Of a DNA stretch of 51,183 nucleotides, positions 6,744 through 14,517 are shown piece by piece. The notes under the pieces were generated by a model, which saw only the letters and a list, made by a program, of their open reading frames with translations, was not told the origin of the DNA and did no database searches. Source of the stretch: Eubacteriaceae bacterium (GTDB lineage: Bacteria; Bacillota; Clostridia; Lachnospirales; Lachnospiraceae); contig CAJTCR010000038.1 of the NCBI GenBank assembly GCA_910574915.1, positions 1 through 51,183 of the forward strand, in the 5' to 3' direction. Every line of letters starts with the position of its first letter. Within the stretch, counting starts at the first letter, position 1. The position numbers and the translations under genes were made by a program.

Positions 6744-8725
6744 GGATCGGATTTTACCCAAAGCTTGCGGCAGGGAATATAAAAAAGAACAAAAGGACAT
6801 ATGTTCCTTATATATTGACTTGTATACTGACTATTGCGATGTATTATATTTTTAAATCGCTGTCAATGAATCCAGGCATGAAAAAGATGACAGGGGCAGA
6901 GCATCTGGCAGTTATCATGCAGTTTGGCAGTATTGTCATTGGATTGTTTGCGCTGATCTTTTTGTTTTATACAAACAGCTTTTTAATCAAACGGCGTAAA
7001 AAAGAATTTGGCGTCTTTAATATCCTGGGGATGGAAAAACGCCATCTGGCGGTTGTGATTGGCTGGGAGACACTGTACGTGATGCTGCTAAGCCTGGCTG
7101 CGGGGATTGGCGTCGGGATTGCAATGGATAAGGCAATGTTTTTGCTGATCGGAAAAGTGATCGGTACGCAGGTAGTGCTTGGATTTTTTATTTCTCCAAA
7201 AGTGGTTGCGATTACGATCGAATTGTTTGCGGGCATTTTTTTCCTGATTTTTGTCAATTCCATCGGTATGATTCATATTTCCAATCCGATAGAGCTGCTG
7301 CGCGGAAGCAATGCAGGAGAGAAGGAGCCAAAGACCAGGCGGTTAATGGCGCTGTTAGGAGTCATCTGCGTGGCGGCAGGATATTATATCGCGATTACGA
7401 CGATCAATCCGATTGCTTCGATTTTTGCGTTTTTTATTGCGGTGATCTTGGTGATCCTTGGTACGTATCTGCTGTTTACGGCAGGCAGCATTGCTTTTTT
7501 AAAGCTGCTGCGCAAAAATAAAAACTATTACTATAAGACAAGACATTTTACAAGTGTGTCAGGGATGATCTACCGAATGAAGCAAAATGCTGTAGGGCTG
7601 GCGAATATCTGCATTCTTTCTACCATGGTGCTTGTTATGGTTTCTTCGACAACTTCTATGATGGTTGGTATGGACGACATTTTAAATACCCGTTATACGT
7701 CGGAGTTTATAGTGATGTCGCATGAGACAGACAAGGCGCGCAATCAAAAAGTAATCGATACGGTGCGTACGTTGCAGCAGGATTGGGATTTTGATGTAGC
7801 TAATGAAATTGAGTATATGTTTCTGACTTTTTCCGCCTTTTGTAACGGAGATACGTTTGTGGTAGATCGAAATGCTCCTGTTACAGCGATTGATTCCAGC
7901 TATGTCCTGTTTTTTATAACGATTGACGATTATAACAGGATAGAGGGAACGCAAAAAACGCTGAATGACGACGAAATATTGATCTATTCCAACCGCGTCT
8001 CGTATAATGAGCCGGTCATGAAGCTGTTTGGGAGAGAATACCGGGTTGCGGAAAAGCTGGATCATTTTATAGGGAACGGCATTATAGCGGCAAACGTATC
8101 AAACGCGCAGTATATTATTTTACCAAAACTCGCACAAATGCAGGAAATTTGTGCAATGCAAAAAGAAGTGTATGGAGATATTAGTAGTGATATCGATACA
8201 TTTTACGGATTTGAAAGCGATGAAAAACCAGAGCGGAAGATCCAGTTTTATAACGAGATAGCGCATACATTAAAGGAGCAGGGATTTGATGCACGGACAG
8301 AATGCAGGGAAGAGGCAAAAACTGATTTTGTAGGATTATACGGCGGATTCTTTTTTATGGGGATTTTTTTAGGCGTGCTGTTTGTCATGGCTACCGTGCT
8401 GATTATTTATTACAAGCAGATTTCCGAAGGATACGATGACAGAGAACGGTTTGTAATTATGCAGAAGGTAGGCATGGATCTTGGAGAGGTAAGAGCGTCG
8501 ATCCGCTCACAGGTGCTGAATGTATTTTTTCTGCCTTTAGTCGTAGCAGGCATTCATGTGATTGCAGCGTTTCCGCTGATATCCAGGCTGCTTGCACTGC
8601 TGAATTTTGTCAATACCAGGTTGTACGTGATTTGTACATTGGCTACATTTTTCGTGTTTGCGGTGATGTATGTAGTGATTTATATGGTGACAGCAAGAGT
8701 GTATTACCGGATTGTCAGCAGGTAG
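6740..8725 (+). CDS. FtsX-domain ABC permease, BceB-like
   Basis: A 661-aa permease with ten predicted membrane helices. After the first helix comes a group of three (about 55-75, 105-130, 140-175), then helices near 200-250 and 285-305, a ~215-residue extracellular domain (about 310-525), and three C-terminal helices (about 530-555, 590-615, 625-655). This large extracellular loop between helices 7 and 8 and the FtsX folds on both sides are diagnostic of BceB-type permeases, which bind peptide antibiotics or lipid II cycle complexes. A terminator follows nine bases after the stop. Confidence 0.92.
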   Translation: MRIGFYPKLAAGNIKKNKRTYVPYILTCILTIAMYYIFKSLSMNPGMKKMTGAEHLAVIMQFGSIVIGLFALIFLFYTNSFLIKRRKKEFGVFNILGMEKRHLAVVIGWETLYVMLLSLAAGIGVGIAMDKAMFLLIGKVIGTQVVLGFFISPKVVAITIELFAGIFFLIFVNSIGMIHISNPIELLRGSNAGEKEPKTRRLMALLGVICVAAGYYIAITTINPIASIFAFFIAVILVILGTYLLFTAGSIAFLKLLRKNKNYYYKTRHFTSVSGMIYRMKQNAVGLANICILSTMVLVMVSSTTSMMVGMDDILNTRYTSEFIVMSHETDKARNQKVIDTVRTLQQDWDFDVANEIEYMFLTFSAFCNGDTFVVDRNAPVTAIDSSYVLFFITIDDYNRIEGTQKTLNDDEILIYSNRVSYNEPVMKLFGREYRVAEKLDHFIGNGIIAANVSNAQYIILPKLAQMQEICAMQKEVYGDISSDIDTFYGFESDEKPERKIQFYNEIAHTLKEQGFDARTECREEAKTDFVGLYGGFFFMGIFLGVLFVMATVLIIYYKQISEGYDDRERFVIMQKVGMDLGEVRASIRSQVLNVFFLPLVVAGIHVIAAFPLISRLLALLNFVNTRLYVICTLATFFVFAVMYVVIYMVTARVYYRIVSR

Positions 8726-8733
8726 GAATACTT

Positions 8734-8773
8734 GCCAGGAAAGGATGAATTTCTTTTCCTGGCGTCTTTTTTA
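8734..8773 (+). terminator. Terminator after the BceAB-like operon
   Basis: GCCAGGAAA pairs with TTTCCTGGC (partner at 8755-8763), followed by GTCTTTTTTA. Confidence 0.8.
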
Positions 8774-8776
8774 TGG

Positions 8777-8822
8777 TTGACAATTCTGTTTCTTTGTATT
8801 ATATTTTACTTAGTAATACTAA
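8777..8822 (+). promoter_or_regulatory. Promoter and palindromic operator of the PadR operon
   Basis: TTGACA at 8777-8782, 17-bp spacer, TATATT at 8800-8805. Directly downstream, TTAGTA-A-TACTAA (8810-8822) is a perfect palindrome placed where a bound repressor would block initiation. Autoregulation by the PadR protein encoded at 8840 is inferred. The site is not the classical ATGT-N8-ACAT PadR operator. Confidence 0.7.
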
Positions 8823-8839
8823 ATATAAAGGAATAGAAA

Positions 8840-9175
8840 ATGAATGATAAATATATCAGACAGATGAAAAAAGGCGTATTGGACATGCTTGTCCTAAAAC
8901 TGCTCAACAAAGAGCAAAAATATGGTTACCAGCTTATTTATGAATTAAAAGAAAAGAGCGGGGAATTGTTTATCTTAAAGGAAGGAACGCTGTATCCGAT
9001 TTTATACCGGCTGGAGGATGACGGGCTGGTGCAAAGCTGCTGGAGCAGCCCGGAGGGAAAGCAGATGGCGCGCAAGTACTATCAGATTACAGAGTCGGGA
9101 AAGCAGGCGCTTTTTGAAATCGGGGAGCTGTGGATGCAGATGAGCGACGGCATCCGGCAGATTATGGAAGAATAA
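8840..9175 (+). CDS. PadR-family transcriptional regulator
   Basis: A 111-aa winged-helix repressor. The PadR core is plain: MLVLKLLNKEQKYGYQLI, then LKEGTLYPILYRLEDDGLV, then the wing and a C-terminal dimerisation helix. RBS AAAGGA, ATG start. It heads a group that also encodes a DUF1700/DUF3887-like membrane protein. PadR plus a DUF1700-type partner is a common pair in Firmicutes. Confidence 0.93.
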   Translation: MNDKYIRQMKKGVLDMLVLKLLNKEQKYGYQLIYELKEKSGELFILKEGTLYPILYRLEDDGLVQSCWSSPEGKQMARKYYQITESGKQALFEIGELWMQMSDGIRQIMEE

Positions 9176-9214
9176 TATGCATGGCAGAGTGCATAATGAA
9201 TGGAGGAATGCGCA

Positions 9215-9862
9215 GTGACAGCACAAGTGTATGTAAACCAGATAGTAAAAAAAGTAAAATGTTCCAGAAAAAAGCGGGAGGAGATCCGCAGACAGCTATT
9301 AGCGGATATGGAGGCTGAAATCGAGCAGGGCGTGCCGCTGGACGTGGTGATGATACGTATGGGCGAGCCGATTGCGATTGCAGAGGAATTTAACCAGAAT
9401 CTGCCGCAGCAGGAGCGCAGACAATATCAAAGAGGACGGATAAAAAAAGCAGCCGCGGTCATTGCGGTGTGCCTGGCGGCACTGGCATTCGCAGTGTACT
9501 GGTTTTTGCCGGTCGGGGTAAAATTTGGCAGCAGCGGGCAGTTTCAGCAGGCAGCAGTGGAGGAGCAGGCAAAGAAAGTGATTCATATGATAAATACAGG
9601 TGATTATGAGGCATTACAGGCAGCTACCGATGTCCGCGCGCAGAAAATCCTGACAAAAGAAGTGATCGAAGATGCAAAAAGGCAGGCGGGAACAGACTGG
9701 GGCGAGTTCCGGGAGTTTGGCAAATGCTATTTTGCAGAACAAAAGCTGCGCGGCAGCTCACAAGCGGTAGTACAGTTCAATGCGTCTTATGAAAATATTG
9801 CGGTGACATATACATTGTTTTTTAACCCGGATCTTAAGCTGTCCGGCTTTTACATTAAATAA
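9215..9862 (+). CDS. DUF1700-like/DUF3887-domain membrane protein
   Basis: A 215-aa protein. Residues ~1-65 are a helical segment (VYVNQIVKKVK, then a conserved MGEPIAIAEEFN) like the N-terminal part of DUF1700/permease-prefix proteins. One transmembrane helix lies at about 80-98. The extracellular C-terminus (about 110-215) resembles DUF3887, with a central VVQFNASYENIAVTYTLFF strand block. I chose GTG 9215 because GGAGG at 9202-9206 is spaced eight bases from it. The in-frame ATG at 9200 has no ribosome binding site. Likely works with the PadR regulator just upstream; its biochemical role is unknown. Confidence 0.75.
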   Translation: MTAQVYVNQIVKKVKCSRKKREEIRRQLLADMEAEIEQGVPLDVVMIRMGEPIAIAEEFNQNLPQQERRQYQRGRIKKAAAVIAVCLAALAFAVYWFLPVGVKFGSSGQFQQAAVEEQAKKVIHMINTGDYEALQAATDVRAQKILTKEVIEDAKRQAGTDWGEFREFGKCYFAEQKLRGSSQAVVQFNASYENIAVTYTLFFNPDLKLSGFYIK

Positions 9863-9892
9863 GTAAAGTGAGCAGATAGGGGGATAATATTG

Positions 9893-10204
9893 ATGTATAC
9901 TTTTTGTATTTGGATGATTGGCAGTGGTTTGTTTGCAGTGTTTGGGGCTTTGGCATGGCGGAGTAAAAAGGCAGTCAGGTTCTGGAATATTTCACAGGAA
10001 ATTCGGGTCAGCAATGTGCAAAAGTATAACCGGGCGGTTGCGAAAATGTGGTTTGTATTCAGCGGAATTTTTACGGGAATCGGTTTGCCGGTACTGGCGA
10101 AGAATCCGGCATGGATAGCAGTCACCATATTGGGAGCGATGTTTAGCGTTATTGCGCTGATGGTCGTATATACAGTTATCGAGAAAAAATATCGGATACA
10201 ATAA
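9893..10204 (+). CDS. Small membrane protein, DUF3784-like
   Basis: A 103-aa protein with three hydrophobic helices (about 3-20, 50-68, 75-97). Between helices 1 and 2 it has an RFWN-x-VQKYNRAVAKMW stretch, similar to DUF3784 proteins. ATG 9893 follows AGGGGG. A TTG one codon upstream is possible. Together with the next gene it makes a pair of related small proteins in the PadR operon. Confidence 0.65.
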   Translation: MYTFCIWMIGSGLFAVFGALAWRSKKAVRFWNISQEIRVSNVQKYNRAVAKMWFVFSGIFTGIGLPVLAKNPAWIAVTILGAMFSVIALMVVYTVIEKKYRIQ

Positions 10205-10221
10205 ATGCGGAGGTGATTTTT

Positions 10222-10572
10222 ATGGAAGGATTGATAGGATTTGCGAGCTGTCTGCTATGTGCGCTCCCCTTTTTTATTATCGGAGTGTTTGACAAAAACA
10301 GCAGTACACCAATTTCATTTTGGAGCGGGGATCAGACATTAAAGGATAAAGTACTGTATGTTGCGGAGTATAACCGCAGAATGGGGAAAGTGTTTGTGAA
10401 ATGGGGAACCGGATTTTTGGCTGCGGGGCTGTGCTGCTTTATAAGCCTGGCGGCTGGGATTGGAATGCTTTGTGTGATTTGTTCGTTCGGGACATATGCC
10501 GCGTATAAGAGCTATCAAAAAATACTGGCGGATTGTTCGATTCCGGGACATATGCAGGAGCAGCATAAATAG
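10222..10572 (+). CDS. Small membrane protein, DUF3784-like paralogue
   Basis: A 116-aa protein with a first helix at about 1-22, then an ISFWSG motif and a conserved VAEYNRRMGKVFVKWG block, then two helices (about 65-100). The layout and YNR-x-W block match the preceding protein, which suggests an old tandem duplication. Start ATG 10222 follows GGAGGTG. The open frame begins nine bases earlier at a GTG inside that ribosome binding site. Confidence 0.65.
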   Translation: MEGLIGFASCLLCALPFFIIGVFDKNSSTPISFWSGDQTLKDKVLYVAEYNRRMGKVFVKWGTGFLAAGLCCFISLAAGIGMLCVICSFGTYAAYKSYQKILADCSIPGHMQEQHK

Positions 10573-10589
10573 ACAAAGGGGTGGCGAGA

Positions 10590-10967
10590 ATGGGATTTTG
10601 GATCTTTATGCTTGTAAATAATTTGGTGCTTCCAGTGCTTATGCTTGTGTTTGGCAGGGTGTTTCAGACAAAGCCGCCGGCGGAAATTAATTCGTTTTAT
10701 GGATACCGAACGAGAATGTCCAGCCTGAATCAAGATACATGGGAGTACGCGCATTTGTATTTTGGAAAGCTGTGGCTGCGGATGGGATTTGGTATGCTGC
10801 TGCTGACAGGGATCAGTATGCTGTCTTTATATGGCAAGGATCACAAGACGGTAGGGACTGCCGGCGGAGCGGTTGCGCTCGTGCAGATTTTATTGCTGCT
10901 GCTGTCTGTTGGACTGACAGAACGAAAGCTGCGGGAAAAGTTTGACGCGCAGGGACATATGCGATAA
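10590..10967 (+). CDS. SdpI-family small membrane protein
   Basis: A 125-aa protein with three helices. The loop INSFYGYRTRMSSLNQDTWE followed by LYFGKLW matches the SdpI/YhfL core (NxxxGYRT-x-S-x-N-x-W). In Bacillus, SdpI gives immunity to the SdpC toxin and sequesters the SdpR repressor. Here only the family match is seen and no toxin gene is adjacent. ATG 10590 is placed after AAAGGGG; GTG 10581 is an alternative. Last small membrane gene before a two-component pair. Confidence 0.7.
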   Translation: MGFWIFMLVNNLVLPVLMLVFGRVFQTKPPAEINSFYGYRTRMSSLNQDTWEYAHLYFGKLWLRMGFGMLLLTGISMLSLYGKDHKTVGTAGGAVALVQILLLLLSVGLTERKLREKFDAQGHMR

Positions 10968-11003
10968 AATAAGCCGGAGAAAAGACAGGAAGGAACACAT
11001 AAA

Positions 11004-11678
11004 ATGAAGTTATTGTATGCCGAGGATGAAGCCGGCATGTCAGAAGCAGTTACGGATATTTTAACGTACCATAACTATACGGTGGACGTGGTTTACGACG
11101 GAGAGGAAGCGCTTGCCTACGCGCGCACGGAGCGTTATGACGGGATTATTTTAGATATTATGATGCCGAAATTAAGCGGGCTGGACGTATTAAAGCAGCT
11201 ACGCAGGGAAGGTGCGAGAACGCCGGTGCTGCTTTTGACGGCGAAGGCAGAGGTGGAAGACAGGATCGAAGGGCTGGATCTGGGTGCGGATGACTATTTG
11301 CCTAAACCGTTTGTGATGGGTGAGCTATTGGCGCGGGTGCGGGCAATGCTCAGGCGGCGGGAAGAGTTTACGCCGGACATCCTGACATGCAGGGACGTGT
11401 CTTTAAACAGAAGCAGCTATGAGCTGAGTGCAAATGGCAAAAGCGTTGTGCTTCCAAAGATGGAGTACCAGCTTATGGAAGTGCTTATGCTTAACCAGGG
11501 TATCTTTTTATCATCGGAAGAGCTGCTGGTGAAGGTGTGGGGATACGATACAGAAGCAGAGATCGGTACGGTATGGGTCTATATTTCTTATTTGAGAAAG
11601 CGGCTGGCAGCTTTCCATACGCAGGTAACAATCAAGGCGAAGCGCAGTATTGGCTATACGCTGGATGCCGGGACATAA
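11004..11678 (+). CDS. OmpR/PhoB-family response regulator
   Basis: A 224-aa regulator. The receiver has an acidic pair in AEDEA, phospho-Asp51 in ILDIMMPKLSG, and K101-P in YLPKPF. The C-terminal winged helix covers about 130-220. RBS AGGAAGG. The partner kinase begins 22 bases after the stop. The VTC, DUF4956 and CotH genes follow on the same strand after the kinase, an arrangement seen in other Clostridia, so the pair may control them. Confidence 0.93.
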   Translation: MKLLYAEDEAGMSEAVTDILTYHNYTVDVVYDGEEALAYARTERYDGIILDIMMPKLSGLDVLKQLRREGARTPVLLLTAKAEVEDRIEGLDLGADDYLPKPFVMGELLARVRAMLRRREEFTPDILTCRDVSLNRSSYELSANGKSVVLPKMEYQLMEVLMLNQGIFLSSEELLVKVWGYDTEAEIGTVWVYISYLRKRLAAFHTQVTIKAKRSIGYTLDAGT

Positions 11679-11700
11679 CAGCCGTAAATCTGGGGGATCT

Positions 11701-12996
11701 ATGGTAAAGGTATTACAGAAAAAGTTTATTGTGACAGCAATGGCAGCAGTATCCGTACTGCTGTTTGTGCTGATTGGGGCGATCAATACAGCAAACTGCT
11801 GGATTACAGGCAGTCAGACAGACCAGCAGCTAAAACTGCTGGGCGATACACAGGTGCAGATATTAAAGCACGAGAAGCCAGATGCTGGCAGGCGCAAGCC
11901 GGAATTTGCCGACCCGCCAGGCAGGGGAGGGGGAAAGCGCAGTTTTTTTAACCCGCCGATCGACGAAGATATGGCGATGTCCCTGCGCTTTTTTTTCGTC
12001 TGCCTGGACGAAGAAAACAACGCTGTCCGAAAAGATGTCAGCCGGATTGCGTCGGTAGACGAAAAAGAAGCGGAGCAGTATGCAAAACAGGCAGTACAAA
12101 AATCAAAGCATAGCGGCTATCTGGAGCACTTTAAGTACCAGGTACTGGCGGTGGAGGAAGATGACGGGAGCAGCCTGACAGCCGTCTTGTTTTTGGATAT
12201 TTCCAGGCAGTTTCGTTCGATTGCGATGGTGTTTGTATTGTCGGTCAGCATTGCGGCAGCGTGCTGGCTTTGTATGCTGTTTCTTGTCATGCTGCTGTCG
12301 AAAAGGGCGATCCGCCCGATTGCGGAAAATATGCAAAAACAGCGGCAGTTTGTTACAGACGCCGGGCATGAGATTAAGACGCCGCTGGCAATTATCCAGG
12401 CAAATATCGACGCGATGGAATTAATCAGCGGCGAAAATAAATGGAGCCGCAATATCCGCAGCCAGACAGTCAGGCTGAACGGGCTGATGCAAAATCTGCT
12501 GACACTGGCGCGGATGGACGAGGGAGGCTTCAAGCTTGCAATGGCAGAGGTCTCGTTTGGCGCGTTGGTAAAAGAGTCGATACAGCCATTTTATGAATCT
12601 GCCGTGCTGAAAGAAATACAGATAGAGGCAGATATCGCGCCGGAAGTACGGATTACGGCAAACAGTGATTCCATCAGGCAGCTTTTGTCGATTTTATTTG
12701 ACAATGCACTCAAGTATACGAACCAGGGCGGAAGGATTATGATATCTTTGCAGGCAGAAGGCGGTACGGCTGTATTAAAGGTTCAGAATACGTGCGAAAA
12801 GCTGCCGGAAAAAGACGCCGAAACACTGTTTGACCGTTTTTCCCGCGGGGATAGTGCCAGGACGCAGAAAAACGGCGGATACGGCATCGGGCTGTCCGCA
12901 GCCTGTGCGGTTGTAAAGGCGCATCATGGGCATATTTCGGCAAAATACCAGGACAAAAATACGATTCTTTTTACGGTTATCATAAACCGGTCATAA
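11701..12996 (+). CDS. Sensor histidine kinase
   Basis: A 431-aa kinase with a first membrane helix at about 10-32, an extracellular domain to about 165 (with a basic-Pro/Gly-rich stretch near 60-85), and a second helix at about 175-200. The DHp box FVTDAGHEIKTPLAII has its His at about 223, followed by N-box LFDNALKYTN and G2 GYGIGLSAACAVV. ATG 11701 follows GGGGG. The frame is open 17 codons further upstream, overlapping the regulator, but without a ribosome site. The ligand is unknown. Confidence 0.92.
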   Translation: MVKVLQKKFIVTAMAAVSVLLFVLIGAINTANCWITGSQTDQQLKLLGDTQVQILKHEKPDAGRRKPEFADPPGRGGGKRSFFNPPIDEDMAMSLRFFFVCLDEENNAVRKDVSRIASVDEKEAEQYAKQAVQKSKHSGYLEHFKYQVLAVEEDDGSSLTAVLFLDISRQFRSIAMVFVLSVSIAAACWLCMLFLVMLLSKRAIRPIAENMQKQRQFVTDAGHEIKTPLAIIQANIDAMELISGENKWSRNIRSQTVRLNGLMQNLLTLARMDEGGFKLAMAEVSFGALVKESIQPFYESAVLKEIQIEADIAPEVRITANSDSIRQLLSILFDNALKYTNQGGRIMISLQAEGGTAVLKVQNTCEKLPEKDAETLFDRFSRGDSARTQKNGGYGIGLSAACAVVKAHHGHISAKYQDKNTILFTVIINRS

Positions 12997-13102
12997 AACA
13001 CATTTCTTTCACAGATCCAGGCGGCTTTTCTAAGGTTCGTCTAAGCTTCATCCAGTACAATTCAAAAAGCAACAAGAAAAAAGAAAGAAAGGGGAGACCG
13101 AT

Positions 13103-13771
13103 ATGGATCTGCGCCATGAATGGAAACATGAGATCAATGCGGCAGATGTCCTGCTGCTGCGGCAGCGCCTGCGGGCAGTGATGGGCGCTGACCCTCATGC
13201 AGCCGGGGGCAGTTATACTGTCCGCAGCCTGTATTTTGACAATGCGGCGGATAAGGTGCTTTTGGAAAAAGTAAACGGCATCCGGTGCCGGGAAAAATTT
13301 CGCATTCGCTATTACAATGGAGATACATCTTATATTTTGCTGGAAAAAAAGGGCAAAATAAACGGCCTGGGATATAAACAGAGTGTACGCCTGACAAAAG
13401 AGCAGGCACAGGCGCTTGCAGACGGCTGCTGGGACTGGATGATGCAAAGCGGCGAGGGACTGATCCAGGAGCTGTATACAAAGATCCGGCTGCAAGGGCT
13501 GCGGGCAAAGACGATCGTAGACTATACGAGAGAGCCGTTTGTCTACGCGCCTTCCAATGTGCGGGTGACGCTGGATGATAAGATTCGTACAGGGCTGCTA
13601 CGCACCGACTTTTTAAATCCAGACTGCGTGATGGTTCCGGCAGGAGACAAGGCGGTATTAGAGGTAAAATGGGACGCGTTTTTGCCGGATCTTATTAGAG
13701 ATGCCGTACAGTTAAAGGGCAGGCGCACTTCTGCGTTTTCCAAATATCAGGTATGCAGGATGTACGGATAA
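13103..13771 (+). CDS. VTC-domain polyphosphate polymerase-like protein
   Basis: A 222-aa protein matching the bacterial VTC domain. The tunnel-fold motifs are visible in order: EWKHEIN near the N-terminus, SLYFDN near 43-48, REKFRIRYYN near 64-73, LLEKKGKINGLGYKQS near 80-95, and AVLEVKWD near 180-187. In yeast Vtc4 these basic and acidic residues line the tunnel that makes polyphosphate from ATP. Activity here is inferred. RBS AAGGGGAG. It begins the VTC-DUF4956-CotH run, with small gaps to both neighbours. Confidence 0.9.
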   Translation: MDLRHEWKHEINAADVLLLRQRLRAVMGADPHAAGGSYTVRSLYFDNAADKVLLEKVNGIRCREKFRIRYYNGDTSYILLEKKGKINGLGYKQSVRLTKEQAQALADGCWDWMMQSGEGLIQELYTKIRLQGLRAKTIVDYTREPFVYAPSNVRVTLDDKIRTGLLRTDFLNPDCVMVPAGDKAVLEVKWDAFLPDLIRDAVQLKGRRTSAFSKYQVCRMYG

Positions 13772-13810
13772 AAGAAACAGGTGAAAAAACAGTGAAAAGG
13801 AGATTGTTTT

Positions 13811-14482
13811 ATGACATTTCAGGATATATTTAAGTCGAGTTTTTTGGAAAATATCACAAGTATCAGTATTTTTGACATGACATTGGCACTGCTTTTGGCT
13901 TTTGGGCTGGGGGTATTTATCTTTTTTGTATATAAAAAGACATTTAGCGGGGTAATGTATTCTTCCAGCTTTGGAGTGACGTTAATTGCCATGACGATGA
14001 TTACAACGGTTGTAATCCTTGCGGTAACGTCGAACGTAGTGTTGTCCCTTGGCATGGTCGGCGCGCTGTCTATCGTGCGTTTCCGTACGGCGATCAAGGA
14101 ACCGCTGGACATTGCGTTTTTGTTCTGGGCGCTGACGACAGGCATTACGCTGGCGGCAGGCATGATCCTTCTTGCGGTTGTAGGAAGCATTATGATTGGT
14201 GCGGTGCTGCTGCTTTTTGTAAATAAAAAATCGTATTTAAACCCGTATATCGTAGTAATCAACTGCCAGGATGCGGAAAGTGAACGCGAGGCAAAGCAGT
14301 TTCTGGACAGCCAGGTACGCCGCTGCGTCGTAAAGGGCAAGTCGGTGCAAAACGGCGCGGTCGAACTGCAAATGGAAATACGGATGCGGGAGGAGCGAAC
14401 GGATTTTATCAACAGTTTATCGCAGATGCGCGGCATTCACAGCGCGGTGCTTGTAAGCTACAATGGGGAATATATGGGATAG
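13811..14482 (+). CDS. DUF4956 membrane protein
   Basis: A 223-aa protein with an N-terminal membrane helix (about 20-42), two to three further helices (about 55-80, 100-135), and a cytoplasmic C-terminal domain of ~90 residues. The conserved VGALSIVRFRTAIKEPLDIA block after helix 2 identifies DUF4956. The family commonly sits beside VTC and CotH genes, as here. Biochemical role unknown; it may form a membrane partner of the VTC protein. Confidence 0.9.
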   Translation: MTFQDIFKSSFLENITSISIFDMTLALLLAFGLGVFIFFVYKKTFSGVMYSSSFGVTLIAMTMITTVVILAVTSNVVLSLGMVGALSIVRFRTAIKEPLDIAFLFWALTTGITLAAGMILLAVVGSIMIGAVLLLFVNKKSYLNPYIVVINCQDAESEREAKQFLDSQVRRCVVKGKSVQNGAVELQMEIRMREERTDFINSLSQMRGIHSAVLVSYNGEYMG

Positions 14483-14517
14483 CGGGATTTTATACAGAAA
14501 AAGGCAGGTGACAGAGG

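Noticed and set aside
12997..13102. Possible terminator or riboswitch between the kinase and the VTC gene
   Set aside because: No stable hairpin with a T tract and no recognisable riboswitch or T-box motif; only a ribosome site.
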